DNA from: Pseudomonadota bacterium
GTDB taxonomy: Bacteria > Pseudomonadota > Gammaproteobacteria > Burkholderiales > Burkholderiaceae_F
Direction of reading: 5' to 3'
Assembly (NCBI GenBank): GCA_029778535.1
Contig: JAKOQB010000041.1
Location: forward strand, 124,001 to 188,000
DNA length: 64,000 nucleotides
Position numbers and translations under genes: made by a program. Below the pieces are notes generated by a model. That model had not been told where the DNA came from. It made no database searches and saw nothing but the letters and a program-made list of their open reading frames with translations. Shown here in pieces: positions 55,995-64,000 of this stretch (the stretch's first letter is position 1; every line of letters begins with the position of its first letter).

Positions 55995-56530
55995 AGATCG
56001 ACCGCATTCACCACGTTGCATATCGCTGCCGCGACGCGAAGGAAACGGTGCTGTGGTACCGCAAGATGCTGAACATGGACTTCGTGCTGGCGATCGCCGA
56101 GGACGAGGTGCCGTCGACCAAGGAGCCCGATCCGTACATGCACGTGTTCCTCGACGCCGGCAACGGCAACGTGCTCGCGTTCTTCGAGCTGCCGACGCGG
56201 CCGGCGATGGGGCGCGACCCGAACACGCCCGCGTGGGTGCAGCACATCGCGTTCAAGGTCCGCGACCGCGCGGAGCTGCTCGCCTACAAGGCGCACCTGG
56301 AAGCCAACGGCGTCGAGGTGCTGGGCGTCACCGACCACGGGATCTTCCACTCGATCTACTTCTTCGATCCGAACGGCCACCGCATCGAGCTGGCGTGCCC
56401 CGATCCGGAGGAGCAAGCCAAGCTCGCGCAACTGGACGCGGTCAAATGGGAGATGCTGGACGAGTGGTCGAAGACCAAGCGCGCGCCCCGGCACGCCGCC
56501 TTTCTGCACGAACGCGAATTCAAGCGTTGA
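55991..56530 (+). CDS. VOC-family (glyoxalase-like) protein
   Basis: [31 protein letters not shown]...[22 protein letters not shown]. Confidence 0.92.
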   Translation: MKIDRIHHVAYRCRDAKETVLWYRKMLNMDFVLAIAEDEVPSTKEPDPYMHVFLDAGNGNVLAFFELPTRPAMGRDPNTPAWVQHIAFKVRDRAELLAYKAHLEANGVEVLGVTDHGIFHSIYFFDPNGHRIELACPDPEEQAKLAQLDAVKWEMLDEWSKTKRAPRHAAFLHEREFKR

Positions 56531-56564
56531 GCCGCGGCAAAGCGCGCGCGGCGCCGGCGCGCGG

Positions 56565-57026
56565 TCAGTTCGAAGGCAGCTTCGGCAGCGGGCGCGGGCG
56601 GCGGTCGTCGCCGGTGGCTACGTAGACCAGCGTCGCCTCGGTGACCTTCACCACATCGGCCTCGAGGCGGTTGCGCTCGGCGTAGACCTCGACCTCGACC
56701 GTGATCGACGTGGTACCGGTCTTCAGCACCCTGGCGTAGAACGAGCACAGATCGCCGACGAACACCGGGTGCTTGAACAGGAAGCTCGTGACCGCGACGG
56801 TCGCCACGCGCCCGTTGGCGCGCCGCGAGGCCAGCACGCCGCCCGCGATATCGACCTGCGACATGATCCAGCCGCCGAAAACGTCGCCGTGGATGTTGGC
56901 GTCCGCCGGCACCGGCATCACGCGCAGCACCGGATCGCGGGCGGGCAGGGAAACGCGTTCGTTCACTGAATTACCCTCTCGCTGCGCGCTCTGGGATTCG
57001 CCCTTGGGGCGGCCCGGCGGGCTCAT
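56565..57026 (-). CDS. Acyl-CoA thioesterase (hotdog, YciA/BFIT-like); true start possibly the GTG near 56967
   Basis: PVLRVMPVPADANIHGDVFGGWIMSQVDIAGGVLASRRANGRVATVAV. Confidence 0.9.
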   Translation of the reverse strand: MSPPGRPKGESQSAQREGNSVNERVSLPARDPVLRVMPVPADANIHGDVFGGWIMSQVDIAGGVLASRRANGRVATVAVTSFLFKHPVFVGDLCSFYARVLKTGTTSITVEVEVYAERNRLEADVVKVTEATLVYVATGDDRRPRPLPKLPSN

Positions 57027-57853
57027 GCCTTCTGCTCCGAGGTCTTCGCCAGCTTCGCGCGCGCCATCCGGTCGACCCAGCGCGGCGCGATCAGCTTGAG
57101 CCAAAGGCCGAAGCGACCCTGCGCGGTCAGCACCAGCTCGCGCCGGTGCGCGCGGATCGCGCGGATGATACGGCGCGCGCACTCCTCGACCGGCATCGCC
57201 CCCCTTTCGTCGAGACCGGATACGCCCGCTGGCGCGCCGTGCGCGTTCAGCCCGCGGCGGCGAAAGTCGGTGCGCACGACGCCGGGATAGACGACGGTCA
57301 CGCGGATGCCGTCGGCCGCGGCCTCGATCCGCAGCGCCTCGAGGAAGCCGCTCAGCGCGAACTTGCTCATGCAGTACGCGGTGCGGCCCGGCACGCCGGT
57401 CTTGCCCGCCAGCGACGAGATGCCGACGATCTGCCCGCCGCGCCGGCTCGGCGTGGCGCGCAGATGCGGATACGCGTAGCGCGTGCACTGGATCGTGCCC
57501 AGGCAGTTCACGCGCCAGAGTTGCTCGAAGGTCGAGAAATCGGTGATGTCGGCGAAGCGCGCGTGCATCGACAAGCCGGCGTTGTTGATCAGCACGTCGA
57601 TGCCGCCGAACGCCTCGACCGCGCGCGCGATCAGCCGCTTGCAGTCGGCGTCGACGGTCACGTCGGTCGGCACCGCGACGACCTGCGCGCCCAGCGCCGC
57701 GCATTCCCCGGCCACGCGCTCGAGCGCTTCGGCCGAGCGCGCCGCCAGCACCAGCCGGTGCCGCCGGCGCGCGAGCTGGCGCGCCAGCTCGGCGCCGATG
57801 CCCGCGCTGGCACCGGTGATCACGAAGACCCTCTTCTTGGACTTGTAGCGCAT
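57023..57853 (-). CDS. SDR-family oxidoreductase
   Basis: RVFVITGASAGIGAELARQLARRRHRLVLAARS, LINNAGLSMHARF, GISSLAGKTGVPGRTAYCMSKFAL. Confidence 0.95.
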   Translation of the reverse strand: MRYKSKKRVFVITGASAGIGAELARQLARRRHRLVLAARSAEALERVAGECAALGAQVVAVPTDVTVDADCKRLIARAVEAFGGIDVLINNAGLSMHARFADITDFSTFEQLWRVNCLGTIQCTRYAYPHLRATPSRRGGQIVGISSLAGKTGVPGRTAYCMSKFALSGFLEALRIEAAADGIRVTVVYPGVVRTDFRRRGLNAHGAPAGVSGLDERGAMPVEECARRIIRAIRAHRRELVLTAQGRFGLWLKLIAPRWVDRMARAKLAKTSEQKA

Positions 57854-57997
57854 CGGTCAGGCGCGCGGCGGCGGATGCGGGCGATAATCGGGACAATCCT
57901 GTCGCACAGTCTGATCGAAGCCTGACTCGGTTGTGAAGTGAGAAATCGGCAAAACGATGCGCGTTGACCCCTCACGCCAGTAGAACGTTTCCCACCG

Positions 57998-59830
57998 ATG
58001 CGCGGAATGCGGTCTCGCCCCAGCCCGGTCCCGAGCGTACCGCTCGCGGCGGGCGAACAGCGTGACGAGTGGAACGCGCTTCGTACGCTGATCCCGTATT
58101 TGTGGGCGTATCGCGGGCGCGTGCTGTTCGCGATCGGCTGCCTGATCGCCGCCAAGCTGGCGGTGGTCGGCGTGCCGATCCTGCTGAAGCACATCGTCGA
58201 CGCGTTCGCGCAGGCGCCGAAGGACGCCGTGGTCGCGGTTCCGCTCGCGCTCATCGTCGGCTACGGCGCGCTGCGGCTGGCGTCGACGGTGTTCACCGAG
58301 CTGCGCGAGTTCTTCTTCGCCAAGGTGACGCAGGCGTCGGTGCACCGGCTTGCGCTGAAGACGTTCCGCCACCTGCACTCGCTGTCGCTGCGCTACCACC
58401 TGGAACGGCGCACCGGCGCCGTCACGCGCGAGATCGATCACGGCATCCGCGGCATCTCGTCGCTGATCAGCTTCACGCTTTATTCGATCCTGCCGACGAT
58501 CGTCGAGCTGGCGCTGGTGCTCGGCTACCTGCTCGCGAACTACGAGATCTGGTTCGCGCTGATCGTCGCGGTGAGCCTGGTGATCTACGTCGGCTACACG
58601 TTCACCGTCACCAACTGGCGCACGCGCTTCCGGCGCGAGATGAACGAGCTGGATGCCAAGGCGTCGTCGCGCGCGGTCGACAGCCTGCTGAATTTCGAGA
58701 CCGTCAAGTACTTCAACAACGAGGACTACGAGGCGCGCCGCTACGACACCACATTGAGCGCGCAGGAGCGCGCGGCGATAAAGAGCCAGCAGTCGCTGAA
58801 CCTGCTGAACACAGGACAGCAGATGATCATCGCGACCGGGCTGACGCTGATGCTGTGGCGCGCCGCGCTCGGCGTCGCCGAGGGGCGGATGACGATCGGC
58901 GACCTGGTGCTGGTCAACGGCTTCATGCTGCAGCTGTACGTGCCGCTCAATTTCCTCGGCGTGATCTACCGCGAGATCAAGCAGGCGCTGACCGACATGG
59001 ACCGGATGTTCCGGCTGCTCGACGCGCACCGCGAGATCGCCGACGCGCCCGACGCCAAGCCGCTCGTGGTGCGCGGCGCCGAAGTGCGGTTCGAACACGT
59101 GAACTTCGGCTACGACCTGCGCCGGCAGGTGCTGTTCGGCGTCGACTTCACGATTCCCGCCGGCAGCACCTGCGCGGTGGTCGGCGCGACGGGCTCGGGC
59201 AAGAGCACGCTGGCGCGGCTGCTGTTCCGCTTCTACGACGTGCAGGACGGCGCCATCCTGATCGACGGCCAGGACGTGCGCAGCGTGACGCAGCAGTCAT
59301 TGCGCGCCGCGATCGGCATCGTGCCGCAGGACACGGTGCTGTTCAACGACACGATCGAATACAACATCGCCTACGGCCGCCCCGGTGCCGGCCGCGACGA
59401 GGTGATCGCCGCGGCGAAGAGCGCGCACATCCACGACTTCATCGCGCGGCTGCCGGACGGCTACGAGACGATGGTCGGCGAGCGCGGTCTGAAACTGTCC
59501 GGCGGCGAAAAGCAGCGCGTGGCGATCGCGCGCACGCTGCTGAAGGATCCGGCGATCCTGGTGTTCGACGAAGCGACCTCCGCGCTCGACAGCAAGACCG
59601 AACGCCTGATCCAGGCCGAGCTGGAGGAGATCGCGCGCGACCGCACCACGCTGGTGATCGCGCACCGGCTGTCCACGATCGTCAACGCCGATCAGATCCT
59701 GGTGCTGGACCACGGCCGCATCGTCGAGCGCGGCACGCACGCCGAACTGCTCGCCGCCGACGGTGCCTACGCGCGCATGTGGCGCCTGCAGCAGCAGGAT
59801 GCGGCGAGCCACGCGGCAGCGACGGCCTGA
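57998..59830 (+). CDS. ATM1/HMT1-type ABC half-transporter (permease/ATP-binding)
   Basis: LIPYLWAYRGRVLFAIGCLIAAKLAVVGVPILLKHIVDAF, GATGSGKSTLARLLFRFYDVQDGAILIDGQDVR, LSGGEKQRVAIARTLLKDPAILVFDEATSALDS. Confidence 0.94.
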   Translation: MRGMRSRPSPVPSVPLAAGEQRDEWNALRTLIPYLWAYRGRVLFAIGCLIAAKLAVVGVPILLKHIVDAFAQAPKDAVVAVPLALIVGYGALRLASTVFTELREFFFAKVTQASVHRLALKTFRHLHSLSLRYHLERRTGAVTREIDHGIRGISSLISFTLYSILPTIVELALVLGYLLANYEIWFALIVAVSLVIYVGYTFTVTNWRTRFRREMNELDAKASSRAVDSLLNFETVKYFNNEDYEARRYDTTLSAQERAAIKSQQSLNLLNTGQQMIIATGLTLMLWRAALGVAEGRMTIGDLVLVNGFMLQLYVPLNFLGVIYREIKQALTDMDRMFRLLDAHREIADAPDAKPLVVRGAEVRFEHVNFGYDLRRQVLFGVDFTIPAGSTCAVVGATGSGKSTLARLLFRFYDVQDGAILIDGQDVRSVTQQSLRAAIGIVPQDTVLFNDTIEYNIAYGRPGAGRDEVIAAAKSAHIHDFIARLPDGYETMVGERGLKLSGGEKQRVAIARTLLKDPAILVFDEATSALDSKTERLIQAELEEIARDRTTLVIAHRLSTIVNADQILVLDHGRIVERGTHAELLAADGAYARMWRLQQQDAASHAAATA

Positions 59831-59962
59831 CGCCCCGCACTTTCCCGCATGCTCGTGCCGATTGCCGGCCCGTTGACCCCGGTGGTAGATTGCCTGACCC
59901 CGACGCGGAAACGCGCGGCTCCGGCGCGGCCGGTCAAACAATCCAACGAGGAGATTCAGCAG

Positions 59963-60997
59963 ATGAGGAAGACAATGACCCAGGCGCTGCTCGGCGCCGC
60001 GACGCTGGCCATCGCCGCCATCGCCACACCGGCGCACGCCGGCAAGACGCTGGACGCGATCAAGGCGCGCGGACAGGTGATCTGCGGCGTGAACACGGGG
60101 CTGGCCGGATTCTCCGCGGCGGACAGCCAGGGCAACTGGAGCGGACTGGATGTCGACGTCTGTCGCGCGATCGCGGCGGCCGTGCTCGGCGACGGCACCA
60201 AGGTCAAATGGGTGCCGCTGAACGCGCAGCAACGCTTCACCGCGCTGCAGTCGGGCGAGGTCGACGTCCTGTCGCGCAACACCACGTGGACGCTGACGCG
60301 CGATGCGTCGCTGGGACTGTTCTTCACCGGAACCACTTACTACGACGGCCAGGGCTTCATGGTCCCTGTAAGCAGCAAGATCAAGAGCGCCAGGCAACTG
60401 AAAGGCGCGACCGTGTGCGTGCAGTCGGGCACGACGACAGAGAAGAACCTCACCGACTACTCGCGCGCCAACAACCTGAACATCAAGCCGGTCGTGTTCG
60501 AGAAAGTCGAGGCCGCCACCGGCGCGTACTTCGCCGGCCGCTGCATCGCCTACACGACGGACGCGTCGGGGCTGGCCTCGGTGCGCAACAAGGAAGCCAA
60601 GAACCCCGCCGACCACGTGATCCTGCCCGAGCTGATCTCCAAGGAGCCGCTCGGGCCCGTCGTGCGCCGCGGCGACGACGAGTGGTTCACGATCGTCAAG
60701 TGGGTCGTGTTCGGCCTGATCGAGGCGGAGGAGTACGGCATCACCCAGGGCAACGTCGACAAGATGCTGGCGACGAGCGACGATCCGGTCGTGCTGCGGA
60801 TCCTCGGCAAGAGCGAGGACACCGGCAAGCTGATGGGCCTGGACAAGAACTGGATGGTCAACGCGCTGAAGGCGGTCGGCAACTACGGCGAGATCTTCGA
60901 GCGCAACGTCGGGCCGAAGACGCCGCTGAACCTGCCGCGCGGCGTCAACAACCTGTGGAACAAGGGCGGCATCATGTACGCGCCGCCGGTGCGCTGA
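59963..60997 (+). CDS. aapJ: General L-amino-acid ABC transporter substrate-binding protein (AapJ/BztA-like)
   Basis: GKTLDAIKARGQVICGVNTGLAGFSAADSQGNWSGLDVDVCRAIAAAVLGD. Confidence 0.94.
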   Translation: MRKTMTQALLGAATLAIAAIATPAHAGKTLDAIKARGQVICGVNTGLAGFSAADSQGNWSGLDVDVCRAIAAAVLGDGTKVKWVPLNAQQRFTALQSGEVDVLSRNTTWTLTRDASLGLFFTGTTYYDGQGFMVPVSSKIKSARQLKGATVCVQSGTTTEKNLTDYSRANNLNIKPVVFEKVEAATGAYFAGRCIAYTTDASGLASVRNKEAKNPADHVILPELISKEPLGPVVRRGDDEWFTIVKWVVFGLIEAEEYGITQGNVDKMLATSDDPVVLRILGKSEDTGKLMGLDKNWMVNALKAVGNYGEIFERNVGPKTPLNLPRGVNNLWNKGGIMYAPPVR

Positions 60998-61148
60998 CGC
61001 GACCACCATACGCTCGGGCCCTCGCCGCGCGAGGGCCCTGAGCGAAGCGGGCCGGGTGCATGCTTGCCCGGAATGAGAGCACGAGACGCCGGAGCGCGCG
61101 GCCATTCTCGAAGGGCGTATCCGGTGTCCGCGTCGGAGGAGATCCCTG

Positions 61149-62327
61149 ATGGCTGATCGGCAGGCGCCCAAACGCACGGCATGGTCATGGCGCAGCCGGG
61201 CGTTTCGCGGACTGGTCTATCAGCTCGTCGCGGTCGCCGTCATTTGCGCCGGCGTCTGGTACCTGGCGCACAACACGCTTGCCAACATGCAGGCGCGCGG
61301 GATCCAGAGCGGCTTCGGATTCCTGACGCAGGCGGCCGGGTTCGACATCGGCGAAACGCTGATTCCATACCAGGCGCTCGATCCGTACTGGAAGGCGTTT
61401 CTCGTCGGCATTCTTAACACGCTGCGCGTGGCCATCGTCGGCATCGTGCTGGCGACGCTGCTGGGCACCGCCCTCGGGGTCGGCCGCTTCTCGCACAACG
61501 CGATCGTGCGCGGGCTGTGCTACGGCTACGTCGAGTTCTTCCGCAACGTGCCGGTGCTGCTGCAGCTACTGATGTGGTACCTGGTGCTGACCGACGTGCT
61601 GCCGCCGATCCAGGAGGCCCTGTCGCTGGGAGGCGTGTTCTTCCTCAGCAACTACGGCCTGGCGTTTCCGGTGCCGGTCTGGGGACTGGGCCAGGAGCTC
61701 GCGGCGGTCGGCGCTTTGATCGGTTGCGTGATCGCATGGACGTACCGCCGCTGGGCGACCCGGCAGTTCGAGCTGACCGGGCACGCGCGCAGTCTGGTGG
61801 CGGCGCCGATCGTGATCGTGATCGCGACCGCGGTGCTGGGGTGGATCGCCGGTGGCGCCCCGACGGCCTGGGATCTTCCGAAGCTCGACGGCTTCCTGAT
61901 GTCGGGCGGCGCCACCGCGACGCCGGAATTCATCGCGGTCCTGCTCGGCCTTGTGCTGTACACGTCGGCGTTCATCGCCGAGGTCGTGCGTGCCGGGATC
62001 AGCTCGGTCTCGCACGGCCAGGTGGAAGCCGCCGGCAGCCTGGGGCTGACGCGCGGGCAGGCAATGCGGCTGGTGATCCTGCCGCAGGCGTTGCGGGTGA
62101 TCATTCCGCCGATGACGAGCCAGTACCTGAACCTGACCAAGAACTCTTCGCTGGCGGTCGCCATCGGTTACCCGGACGTCGTCTCGATCGCCAACACCGC
62201 GATCAACCAGACCGGCCGCGCGGTCGAATGCATCGCGATCATCATGGCCGTCTACCTGACGACTTCCCTTTCGACCTCCGCGTTCATGAACTGGTACAAC
62301 CGGCGCGCGGCGATCAAGGAGCGATGA
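61149..62327 (+). CDS. aapQ: Amino-acid ABC transporter permease (AapQ-like)
   Basis: GILNTLRVAIVGIVLATLLGTALGVGRFS, YVEFFRNVPVLLQLLMWY, EAAGSLGLTRGQAMRLVILPQALRVIIPPMTSQYLNLTKNSSLAVAIGYPD. Confidence 0.94.
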   Translation: MADRQAPKRTAWSWRSRAFRGLVYQLVAVAVICAGVWYLAHNTLANMQARGIQSGFGFLTQAAGFDIGETLIPYQALDPYWKAFLVGILNTLRVAIVGIVLATLLGTALGVGRFSHNAIVRGLCYGYVEFFRNVPVLLQLLMWYLVLTDVLPPIQEALSLGGVFFLSNYGLAFPVPVWGLGQELAAVGALIGCVIAWTYRRWATRQFELTGHARSLVAAPIVIVIATAVLGWIAGGAPTAWDLPKLDGFLMSGGATATPEFIAVLLGLVLYTSAFIAEVVRAGISSVSHGQVEAAGSLGLTRGQAMRLVILPQALRVIIPPMTSQYLNLTKNSSLAVAIGYPDVVSIANTAINQTGRAVECIAIIMAVYLTTSLSTSAFMNWYNRRAAIKER

Positions 62328-62328
62328 G

Positions 62329-63432
62329 GTGAGCGCCGTCTTTCAGCCGGTGCCGGCGCGGCCGGCGCCGATCAGGACCGAAGGCTTCGTGCCCTGGGTG
62401 CGCGCGAACCTGTTCGGCGGCGTCGGCAACACCATCACGACCCTGCTGATGGCGGCTGTGCTGATCTATCTTCTTCCCAAGCTCTTCAGCTGGGCGGTGC
62501 TGCACGCGGTGACCGCGACCAACGCGGAAGCCTGCCAGGCGGCGCGCGGCGTCGGCGCCTGCTGGGGCGTTATCGGCGAGAAGTTCCGGCTGATCATCTT
62601 CGGGCGCTATCCGTACGAAAGCCAGTGGCGGCCGGAACTGGCGACGATCCTTCTGCTCGCGCTGCTGATCGCGAGCTGCATCCGCTATTTCTGGAAGCCG
62701 TGGCTCGCGCTGCTGTGGGTGATGGTGGTGCCGGCGTTCTTCGTGCTGATGGGTGGCGGCTACTTCGGTCTGGACTCGGTCACCTCGGATCAGTGGGGCG
62801 GTTTGCCGCTGACGATCATGCTGGCCACGTTCGGCATCGTGCTCGCCTATCCGCTGTCGATCGTCGTCGCGCTGGGTCGCCGCAGCGACCTGCCGGCGAT
62901 CCGCTCGCTGTGCATCGTCTACGTCGAGCTGGTGCGCGGCGTGCCGCTGATCTCGGTGCTGTTCATGGCGAGCTTCATGTTTCCGCTGTTCATGCCGGTG
63001 GGCAAATCGCCCGACGTGCTGCTGCGCGTGCTGGTGGGCATCACCCTGTTCTCGGCCGCATACCTGGCCGAGGTCGTACGCGGCGGGCTGCAGGCGATCC
63101 CCAAGGGGCAGATCGAGGCGGCGCAGTCGCTGGGGCTGTCGTACTGGCAGACCCAGCGCAAGATCGTCCTGCCGCAGGCGCTCGCGATCGTGGTGCCGGG
63201 CATCATGAACAGCTTCATCGCCATCTTCAAGGACACGTCGCTGGTGACGATCGTGTCGCTGTACGAGCTGACCGGCGCGCTCGGTCTGGCGCTGAACTCC
63301 GACGCCAACTGGCGGCCGTTCAAAATCGAGGGTTATCTGTTCATCACGATGATCTATTTCGCTTTCTGCTTTTCGATGTCGCGCTACAGCCTGTGGATCG
63401 AGAAGCAGGTCAGCCGCAGCAAGACGCGCTAA
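62329..63432 (+). CDS. aapM: Amino-acid ABC transporter permease (AapM-like)
   Basis: GTG start; GGLPLTIMLATFGIVLAYPLSIVVALGRRSDLPAIRSLCIVYVELVRGVPLISVLFMASFMFPLF. Confidence 0.94.
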   Translation: MSAVFQPVPARPAPIRTEGFVPWVRANLFGGVGNTITTLLMAAVLIYLLPKLFSWAVLHAVTATNAEACQAARGVGACWGVIGEKFRLIIFGRYPYESQWRPELATILLLALLIASCIRYFWKPWLALLWVMVVPAFFVLMGGGYFGLDSVTSDQWGGLPLTIMLATFGIVLAYPLSIVVALGRRSDLPAIRSLCIVYVELVRGVPLISVLFMASFMFPLFMPVGKSPDVLLRVLVGITLFSAAYLAEVVRGGLQAIPKGQIEAAQSLGLSYWQTQRKIVLPQALAIVVPGIMNSFIAIFKDTSLVTIVSLYELTGALGLALNSDANWRPFKIEGYLFITMIYFAFCFSMSRYSLWIEKQVSRSKTR

Positions 63433-63449
63433 CGCAGCCGGGACGCACC

Positions 63450-64000
<551 letters not shown>

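Noticed and set aside
58069-61041. 990-aa plus-strand ORF (also 53640..55994 first part, 28135..31221 first part)
   Set aside because: Out-of-frame reading of ABC transporter and other confirmed genes; only the parts in the true frame are coding.

Overview
GC-rich (about two-thirds G+C by eye) chromosomal window from a Burkholderiales-like betaproteobacterium (taxon is inference). Almost fully coding. I saw no rRNA, CRISPR array, prophage or transposase, and I did not recognise a tRNA. Main blocks: (1) 2.76-9.8 kb, a sulfide:quinone oxidoreductase (SQR)-like gene, DUF302, an RND efflux pair, DUF2892, a CsoR-family regulator and a small HMA protein, with paired CRP-like and CsoR-like palindromes ahead of two of its units; (2) directly downstream, a complete cydP-cydA-cydB-cydX-ybgE cytochrome bd operon; (3) an ECF sigma/anti-sigma pair with a spondin-domain protein; (4) a peroxide/manganese cluster katG, mntH, oxyR; (5) a hoxFUYHW NAD-reducing [NiFe] hydrogenase operon with a perfect 28-bp inverted repeat between hoxY and hoxH; (6) an archaic (Csu-type, SCPU) chaperone-usher pilus operon; (7) mtnA translationally coupled to a class II aldolase (candidate DHAP-shunt); (8) Pat-like acyl-CoA synthetase/GNAT, TraB/GumN, PdeM, DODA, GST, DoxX, LysR; (9) a TetR-linked fatty-acid beta-oxidation cluster with several short inverted-repeat elements at gene junctions; (10) HPPD carrying an in-frame repeat-derived insertion; (11) an ATM1-type ABC exporter and an aapJQMP amino-acid ABC importer. 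The best candidates for follow-up are the SQR/RND/CsoR/bd-oxidase island with its composite operators, and the HPPD insertion. All calls come from reading the sequence and supplied ORFs; no database search was run.
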